From positions 1 through 41,726 of the forward strand of contig SMXC01000167.1 in NCBI GenBank assembly GCA_004356825.1: DNA of 41,726 nucleotides, written 5' to 3'. Source of the stretch: Caldithrix sp. GTDB lineage: Bacteria > Zhuqueibacterota > Zhuqueibacteria > Oceanimicrobiales > Oceanimicrobiaceae. The notes under the pieces are model-generated. The model was not told the origin of the DNA. It worked only from the letters and a program-made list of their open reading frames with translations, and did not search any database. The position numbers were made by a program, and so were the translations under genes. Shown here piece by piece: positions 36,050-41,726 of the stretch (positions within the stretch are counted from its first letter, which is position 1; each line of letters starts with the position of its first letter).

Positions 36050-37315
36050 ATGTCATCGATGACCAAAACCATAGAACTAAAAAGAGTCGTAATCACAGGT
36101 ATGGGCGTTGTTTCTCCTCTAGGTCACGATGTGCAGGAATTTTGGCAAAATCTATTGGCCGGCAAAAACGGCATCGATATGATTACGGGTTTTGATACAA
36201 AGGAGTTTACTACCAAATTCGCTGGTGAAATTAAAGACTTTTCACCAGAGGAATTCATGGATCGCAAAGAGAGCCGGAGAATGGACCGGTTTACCCAGTT
36301 TGCCCTTGTTGCGGCTGAAAAAGCTATTGAGCACTCCCAAATCGATTTTGACAATGAAGACAAAGATCGAATCGGCGTTATTGTTAGCTCGGGAATTGGT
36401 GGGATGCAAACCTTCGAGCAACAATCACGCGCCCTCTTTGAGCGCGGCCCGCGGCGAATCAGTCCGTTTTTTATTCCAATGATGATTGCCGACATTGCAC
36501 CCGGCCGAATATCCATACGATACGGTTTAAGAGGGCCCAATTTTTCCACTGTTTCAGCTTGTGCCTCCAGCTCACATGCAATCGGCGAGGCCTTCAGAAC
36601 GATTCAGCGAGACGATGCCGATGTCATGTTGTGTGGCGGCGCCGAGGCAACAGTGACTCCAATGGGAATTGGAGGTTTTAACGCAATGAAGGCTTTGTCT
36701 ACCCGAAATGATGAACCTCAAAAAGCCAGCCGGCCCTTTGACAAACAGAGAGACGGTTTCGTTATGGGAGAGGGCGGAGGCGTTATTATTCTGGAAAGTC
36801 TTGAGCATGCTCTTGACCGGGGCGCTGAGATTTGGGGTGAAATGGCGGGTGTTGGCTATACGGCAGATGCACATCACATTACGGCCCCGGCGCCCGGTGG
36901 TGAAGGTGCCACCCTTGCCATGCAAAAGGCCCTGCGTGATGGTGATTTGGCGCCGGAAGACATTGACTATGTTAACACACATGGGACCTCGACGCCATAC
37001 GGTGATATCGCCGAAACCAATGCGATTAAAGCAGTTTTCGGTGACCACGCCTATAAAATGAATATCAACTCTACAAAATCTATGATTGGCCATTTACTCG
37101 GCGCTTCGGGTAGTGTGGAATTTGTCGCGACGACGATGTCTGTTAGAGAAGATGCGGTTCACCCAACTATCAATCAGGAAGAGCCGGATTCGGAGTGCGA
37201 TTTAGATTACACCGCAAATGAATACAGAAAAAGACCGGTCCGGGCCGCCATTTCAAATTCCTTTGGATTTGGTGGCCATAACGTTTCAATCGTTGTAAAA
37301 AAATATCAAAACTAA
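36050..37315 (+). CDS. fabF: Beta-ketoacyl-ACP synthase II
   Basis: VVITGMGVVSPLGHDVQEFWQNLLAGKNGI; STVSACASSSHAIGEAFR; NTHGTSTPYGDIAE; STKSMIGHLLGASGSVE. Confidence 0.97.
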   Translation: MSSMTKTIELKRVVITGMGVVSPLGHDVQEFWQNLLAGKNGIDMITGFDTKEFTTKFAGEIKDFSPEEFMDRKESRRMDRFTQFALVAAEKAIEHSQIDFDNEDKDRIGVIVSSGIGGMQTFEQQSRALFERGPRRISPFFIPMMIADIAPGRISIRYGLRGPNFSTVSACASSSHAIGEAFRTIQRDDADVMLCGGAEATVTPMGIGGFNAMKALSTRNDEPQKASRPFDKQRDGFVMGEGGGVIILESLEHALDRGAEIWGEMAGVGYTADAHHITAPAPGGEGATLAMQKALRDGDLAPEDIDYVNTHGTSTPYGDIAETNAIKAVFGDHAYKMNINSTKSMIGHLLGASGSVEFVATTMSVREDAVHPTINQEEPDSECDLDYTANEYRKRPVRAAISNSFGFGGHNVSIVVKKYQN

Positions 37316-37350
37316 TAATGGACAGCTGAAAAGTTAACCGGGCACTCAAA

Positions 37351-37440
37351 TCCTTCGACGGAGTTTACTTTTCAATGCCGAAAAGTTCAGGATGAAGATA
37401 AGAATTCCTTCATGGTGAGCCCTTCGGTAAGGTTGGGATA
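37351..37440. repeat. Degenerate intergenic palindromic repeat
   Basis: TCCTTCGACGGAG...AAGTTCAGGATGAAG and CTTCATGGTGAGCCCTTCGG modules between fabF and rnc. Confidence 0.4.
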
Positions 37441-37517
37441 ACTTTAGTCGACTCCCTGTTTTTTTAAATTAGACCTTTTCAGCCTTTTAGCAACCTCAAA
37501 GTGTGTTACATCTAAGT

Positions 37518-38264
37518 ATGCTCAACTGGCTAAAGCTTCGTTTTAAGAAAACCCCTGCCAATTCAAAACCGCGAATAGATTTCACGGCACTAAAAGAAAC
37601 TCTCGGCTATGATCTGGTTAATGAAGAGTTTTTTGTGCAGGCTCTGAAACATCGCTCCTACTTGCCGGTAGCACAGGAAAATAGAATCGACTCAAATGAG
37701 CGGCTTGAACTCCTCGGTGATGCAGTTTTGGGATTCGTCGTTGTCGAGCATTTGTACCGGCGTTTTCCGGACAAAGATGAGGGTGAGCTGACGAACATGA
37801 AATCTCTCATTGTCAGCCGGGCAATTTTAGCCAAAATTGCCTGGGCATTAAAGCTGGGAGATTTTCTTTTGTTAAGCGAGGCTGAAATCAAATCCGGCGG
37901 TCGAAAACGAGCTTCGATCAATTCCGATGCGATGGAAGCAATAATGGGAGCGATTTATCTGGACGGCGGTTTGGAACCGGCACGCGAATTCATCGAACAG
38001 AAAGTTCTTTGCAACTTTGATGAGCTCATTTCCGAGGAGCTGCACAAGAATTTTAAGAGTATGCTTTTGGAGTACGCACAGAGTCAGAGTCTGGGCTCTC
38101 CGGCCTACTTAGTTCATTCAGTGAACGGCCCGGATCATGAAAAAGAATTTACTATCGAAGTAAAAATTCAAGATGATGTTTTAGGCTCTGGAACAGCAAA
38201 CAGCAAAAAACGGGCAGAGCAGTTGGCAGCTCGTGAAGCTCTGAAGAGCTTATATATTATTTAA
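37518..38264 (+). CDS. rnc: Ribonuclease III
   Basis: LKHRSYLPVAQENRIDSNERLELLGDAVLGFVVVEHLYRRFPDKDEGELTNMKS; dsRBD at C-terminus. ATG 37518 is the likely start. Confidence 0.96.
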   Translation: MLNWLKLRFKKTPANSKPRIDFTALKETLGYDLVNEEFFVQALKHRSYLPVAQENRIDSNERLELLGDAVLGFVVVEHLYRRFPDKDEGELTNMKSLIVSRAILAKIAWALKLGDFLLLSEAEIKSGGRKRASINSDAMEAIMGAIYLDGGLEPAREFIEQKVLCNFDELISEELHKNFKSMLLEYAQSQSLGSPAYLVHSVNGPDHEKEFTIEVKIQDDVLGSGTANSKKRAEQLAAREALKSLYII

Positions 38265-39951
38265 TATGCTGTAGGAGTCCTTCCTTTGTGTAAACAACCC
38301 TTCCCCCAACAATCGTATACAACACTTCTACTTTGGGTATAGCATTCACCGGTATGGTGAGAATATCCTCAGCAAGCACAACCATATCCGCTAATTTACC
38401 CGGCGCGATTGAACCTTTGATATGATCTTCAAATGAAGCATATGCCGAGGTAAGGGTATAAGCTTCGATAGCTTCCTCAACGGTTATTTTTTGTTCTGGA
38501 AACCAACCCTCCGGATTTGCGCCATCAGTGGTGCGGCGAGTCACAGCGGCGTCGATACCGAGAATAGGGTTCAGCGGCGCAACCGTCCAGTCGGAGCCGA
38601 AGGACAGCTTGACGCCACTATCCAGAAATGTGCGAAAGGGGTAAGTGGTTTTACCGCGCTCATGGCCGATGCGTTTTTCCGCCCAACGGCCATCATCGAT
38701 CGCGTGATAGGGTTGGACACAGGCAATCACGCCTAGTTCAGCGAAGCGTTCAAAATCCTTCGGATCAATATGCTGCGCGTGCTCGATGCGAAACCGGCGA
38801 TCTCGTCTTCCATTTGTATTTATTGCTTCTTCAAAAATGTCAAGTAATTCGGAATTGGCGCGGTCGCCAATCGCGTGAATGGCGAGGTGGAGGCCCGCCC
38901 TGTCCGCCTCCAGTATGTTGCGTTTCAGAACTGCGGGCCGGGTGGTATAAACGCCGCTGGTCGAGGGATCTTGAATGTAGGGTTCAAAAAATAAGGCGGT
39001 ACTCGAACCGAGCGATCCGTCGACATATTCCTTGAGCCCGCCAATTTTAATCCAGTCATTGTTGGTGAAATTACGCGTGATGCCCATGTCGGCCAACTCG
39101 CGCCAGCGGCTCATTGCCCAACGTCCGTTTATTCTGGCGGTCAGTTTTCCTTCACGGAGTAAATCCTGATAAATACGCAGGGTTCTAGGATTCAAGTTCA
39201 TATCCTCGAGGCTGGTGACACCGACGCGCCGGGCCTCCGCCAGGGCTGCTCCAATGGCCTGGCGTACTTCTGTGACACTGCGCTCCGGGATGACGCGATA
39301 GACCATCTCCTGCGCCGTGTCTTTAAGAACCCCCGCCGGAACTCGCGAACCAGGTTTGCGGACAATTACCCCGCCAGGCGGATCGGGGATGGTTGCACTG
39401 ACGCCTGCCATTCTCATGGCGAGACTATTGGCCACCGACATGTGACCATCGTAGCGGCTGACAAAAACCGGCCGATTGGGTACAAACCGGTCGATTAGCT
39501 CGGCAGTCGGCAGGTTGCCGCCGGGCCAATTGTCGTGATCCCAGGTGCCGCCGGTAATCCAGGCGCCGGGTGGCAGCTCTTTGGATTTTGCCGCCAGTCG
39601 CCGACCGAATTCTTCCTCATTTTCGGAGTCTTTAAGTTTGACCCCAGTCAGCCAAAAACCACCCTGGACAAAATGGGTGTGGTTGTCGTGAAAACCGGGC
39701 AGAACGAGCTTACCATCTAAGTCAAGAACCTTCGTTTCAGGCCCAATGAGGCTTCTAATTCTTGCCGTAGTGCCGACGGCAAGAATTTTTCCTTGCCAAA
39801 TTGCGATGGCTTGCGCCCGGGGTCTTGTTTGGTCAACTGTCCAGATTTTGCCGTTGGTAAGTATCAGATCCGCTTTAACCGGCGAATCACCGGAGCAGCC
39901 TGTCATTAAAAGGCTGAGAGCGATGAAAAAACAGATTAAAATGCGATTCAT
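38257..39951 (-). CDS. Amidohydrolase family 3 (YtcJ-like) lipoprotein
   Basis: Lipobox SLLMTGCSG; DLILTNGKIWTVD; LDGKLVLPGFHDNHTHFVQGG; LHLAIHAIGDRANSELLDIFEEA; LSFGSDWTVAPLNPILGIDAAVTR. Likely start ATG 39951. Confidence 0.92.
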   Translation of the reverse strand: MNRILICFFIALSLLMTGCSGDSPVKADLILTNGKIWTVDQTRPRAQAIAIWQGKILAVGTTARIRSLIGPETKVLDLDGKLVLPGFHDNHTHFVQGGFWLTGVKLKDSENEEEFGRRLAAKSKELPPGAWITGGTWDHDNWPGGNLPTAELIDRFVPNRPVFVSRYDGHMSVANSLAMRMAGVSATIPDPPGGVIVRKPGSRVPAGVLKDTAQEMVYRVIPERSVTEVRQAIGAALAEARRVGVTSLEDMNLNPRTLRIYQDLLREGKLTARINGRWAMSRWRELADMGITRNFTNNDWIKIGGLKEYVDGSLGSSTALFFEPYIQDPSTSGVYTTRPAVLKRNILEADRAGLHLAIHAIGDRANSELLDIFEEAINTNGRRDRRFRIEHAQHIDPKDFERFAELGVIACVQPYHAIDDGRWAEKRIGHERGKTTYPFRTFLDSGVKLSFGSDWTVAPLNPILGIDAAVTRRTTDGANPEGWFPEQKITVEEAIEAYTLTSAYASFEDHIKGSIAPGKLADMVVLAEDILTIPVNAIPKVEVLYTIVGGRVVYTKEGLLQHIK

Positions 39952-39972
39952 TGCCAGCTTTCCTTTCAAAGT

Positions 39973-40026
39973 GCCTTCGCCGAGTTTTTCGATAGTTTTG
40001 TAGTGGGATATAGTTTTGCCAATCAT
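39973..40026 (-). pseudogene. N-terminal remnant of a Ser/Thr protein kinase
   Basis: MIGKTISHYKTIEKLGEG matches the start of a kinase P-loop; sequence diverges straight after and runs into the amidohydrolase start. Confidence 0.7.
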
Positions 40027-40054
40027 CGACTCTCTCACAAGACTTTAGCTTTTT

Positions 40055-40113
40055 AGAGGGGCCGATTCGAACTCCCGACCTTTGGGTGCAGAGGATTGCT
40101 AGAGCGGTTCAGG
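40055..40113 (-). other. tRNA-like 3' remnant
   Basis: Minus strand ...CTCTGCACCCAAAGGTCGGGAGTTCGAATCGGCCCCTCT: variable-region/T-arm-like with T-loop TTCGAAT, but T-stem is imperfect and no 5' half is visible. Confidence 0.4.
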
Positions 40114-40141
40114 TAGTTTTTTCTGCACACTATGATTGCAT

Positions 40142-40337
40142 TATTTTAACCTCAGTTCGACGTAAGGCATAAAATGAGGATCAAAGACCAAAAACGACCC
40201 GCCCAACGTCATTTCTGCGGATTGTAGGCAGGAATCTTTTCGTTTTTACAAGTAGATTCCGGCTTAAAGATTGCCGGAATGAAGGTATATGTAAGTCTTC
40301 GGTCTTTGATTTCTTATAGCGAACTCAGGTTATTTTA
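40142..40337 (-). repeat. ~196-bp dispersed MITE-like repeat, copy 2
   Basis: Reverse complement matches 4804..5000 at about 90% by eye. Confidence 0.85.
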
Positions 40338-41487
40338 CCAACAACATTTTGGCCACTTTTTGAAAACTACCTGTTTCAAGTCGGTAGAGATAAAGTCCGC
40401 CGGGCACAGGTCGTCCTGCCTCATTGCGTCCATCCCAAACTGCCGAATACTCACCCGCGGCAAGCTCCTTTTGAACAAGCGTGCGAACCGGCCGGCCAAT
40501 TACATTGAATATCGTCAGCTTGACTTGTGAGCGTTGAGGGAGCCGGTAGGTAATCGTGGTCAGGGGATTAAACGGATTTGGATAATTCTGCGCCAGCGAA
40601 AAAGCTTCGGGCAATTCAGCCGCAACCGCCAATGTCGTTGATTCCACCGTAGTTACCAGGCCGTCTCTTGTTGATGCGCCGACTAAATCATTGAGAAAGC
40701 CTGTAAGTTGTAACGTGCCGCTGCCCGAGGCTTCAGTTGTCTGAAATACTACTTTAAGCAAAATTCCGGACCCTGTTGCTGGCATGGCCTCAAATCCGCC
40801 AATTATGATTTGACCATCGGTGTTCTCACTACAACCAGTGGCGAACCAACCATCCGTAAGGGTTTCTGCCGCATCGCAATTCATGAAATCAAGTAAATCT
40901 GCAGGATAGTTGAGCTTCAATCCAAAAGCATCTATTGAGTCGGAAGCTGGATTTGTCAGGAAAAGTGGGATGCTGATAAGAGTATCATCCGCATTCCATT
41001 TAACGCTGTACGGTGGCCTGAGATCAAATTCGTCGATTATCTCAACCATGCCATCCGTCGTTGCCGCCGTCGTTAGATCATCGCCAAAATCTCTGAGTTG
41101 CAACGTCCCGTTGCCCGGGACTTCTGTTGTCTGAAATACTACCTTAATCAAAACTCCCGACTCTGTTGCTGGTGTCGTATGAGATCCGCTAATTGTAATT
41201 TGACCTTCTGTGTTCTCATTGCAATCAACCGTAGTCCAACCAGCCGTAAGTGTTTCTGCAGGGTCGCAACTCATGAAATCGAGTAAAACTGCCGGATAGT
41301 TGAGTTTCAATCCAAAAACGCCTATGGCTTCGGAAGCTGGATTAGTCAGATTTAATCGAATTTCGACCGTTTGACCGGGCATTTGCTGCAAAAGTATGTT
41401 TGCCGGATCAAGCTCAAGCTGACCCATTGCTTGCAACGAGCAAAAACACTGGAACACACCAAGAAGTAAAAGACATTTTTTATACAT
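40330..41487 (-). CDS. Secreted protein with two cohesin-like repeats and a T9SS-type C-terminal sorting (FlgD-like) domain
   Basis: Signal peptide; repeats TNPASEAIGVFGLKLNYPAVLLDFMSCDPAETLTAGW / TNPASDSIDAFGLKLNYPADLLDFMNCDAAETLTDGW; C-terminal FSLAQNYPNPFNPLTTITYRLPQ...GGLYLYRLETGSFQKVAKMLLVK. Confidence 0.85.
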   Translation of the reverse strand: MYKKCLLLLGVFQCFCSLQAMGQLELDPANILLQQMPGQTVEIRLNLTNPASEAIGVFGLKLNYPAVLLDFMSCDPAETLTAGWTTVDCNENTEGQITISGSHTTPATESGVLIKVVFQTTEVPGNGTLQLRDFGDDLTTAATTDGMVEIIDEFDLRPPYSVKWNADDTLISIPLFLTNPASDSIDAFGLKLNYPADLLDFMNCDAAETLTDGWFATGCSENTDGQIIIGGFEAMPATGSGILLKVVFQTTEASGSGTLQLTGFLNDLVGASTRDGLVTTVESTTLAVAAELPEAFSLAQNYPNPFNPLTTITYRLPQRSQVKLTIFNVIGRPVRTLVQKELAAGEYSAVWDGRNEAGRPVPGGLYLYRLETGSFQKVAKMLLVK

Positions 41488-41489
41488 AA

Positions 41490-41717
41490 TCAGAGAGTCT
41501 CTAGTGTTGAACCGGTTTTAGTGAGCGCCGGTTGGCCTTTCATTTTTGCCAGTCCGAAATCCATGACTTTCACCAGACCGTCGTCGGTCACCATGATATT
41601 GGCCGGTTTGATGTCGCGATGCACGATGCCCTTTTTGTGGGCGGCCTGCAGGCCTTCGGGAATTTGGGTGGCATAATCGATGATTCCAACCAACGTTAAC
41701 GTAGGGGCGGGTTTCAA
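41490..41717 (-). pseudogene. Ser/Thr protein kinase catalytic-core fragment, truncated in the activation loop
   Basis: [58 protein letters not shown] and DFG present, stop replaces the expected AYMSPEQ. Confidence 0.75.
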
Positions 41718-41726
41718 ACCCGCCCC
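41704..41726. repeat. Perfect 11-bp-arm palindrome at window edge
   Basis: GGGGCGGGTTT-C-AAACCCGCCCC. Confidence 0.8.

Noticed and set aside
38491-40003. Plus-strand ORFs over the amidohydrolase
   Set aside because: GC-rich shadow ORFs antisense to a clear amidohydrolase.
1-41726. CRISPR array, rRNA operon, complete tRNA or transposase gene
   Set aside because: None seen on either strand; only the tRNA-like remnant and non-coding repeats noted above.

Overview
The window looks like a bacterial chromosome segment, probably from an FCB-group/KSB1- or Calditrichota-like organism. That guess rests on PorV-like proteins, a T9SS-type C-terminal sorting domain and Ser/Thr kinase remnants; it is inference. 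About 5.0-38.3 kb is mostly housekeeping: guaB, rpsT, mutS, yicC-gmk-rpoZ-coaBC-udg-dnaB-relA/spoT-HU-ruvX, bamD-nadD, a BCCP, an Asp racemase, an OmpR-type regulator, a cyclic-2,3-DPG-synthetase-like GTPase with carbamate kinase, sucCD, ndk, and yceD-rpmF-plsX-fabH-fabD-fabG-acpP-fabF-rnc. The most interesting locus is the left end (1-4496): lytic transglycosylase, a multi-domain HPt-like protein, an archaeal-type FtsZ with a long acidic C-terminal extension carrying an HPt-like helical domain, and a second HPt-like protein. None of the HPt-like domains shows the phospho-accepting His. I propose this as a candidate undescribed cytoskeletal/cell-envelope module. The right end (38.2-41.7 kb) is a patchwork of kinase fragments, a tRNA-like remnant, a ~196-bp dispersed repeat (second copy upstream of guaB) and a cohesin-like T9SS cargo gene. 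Other observations: fabD with an apparent AUC start, a decayed plsC-like pseudogene, and several palindromic intergenic repeats. All calls are by eye; no searches were run.
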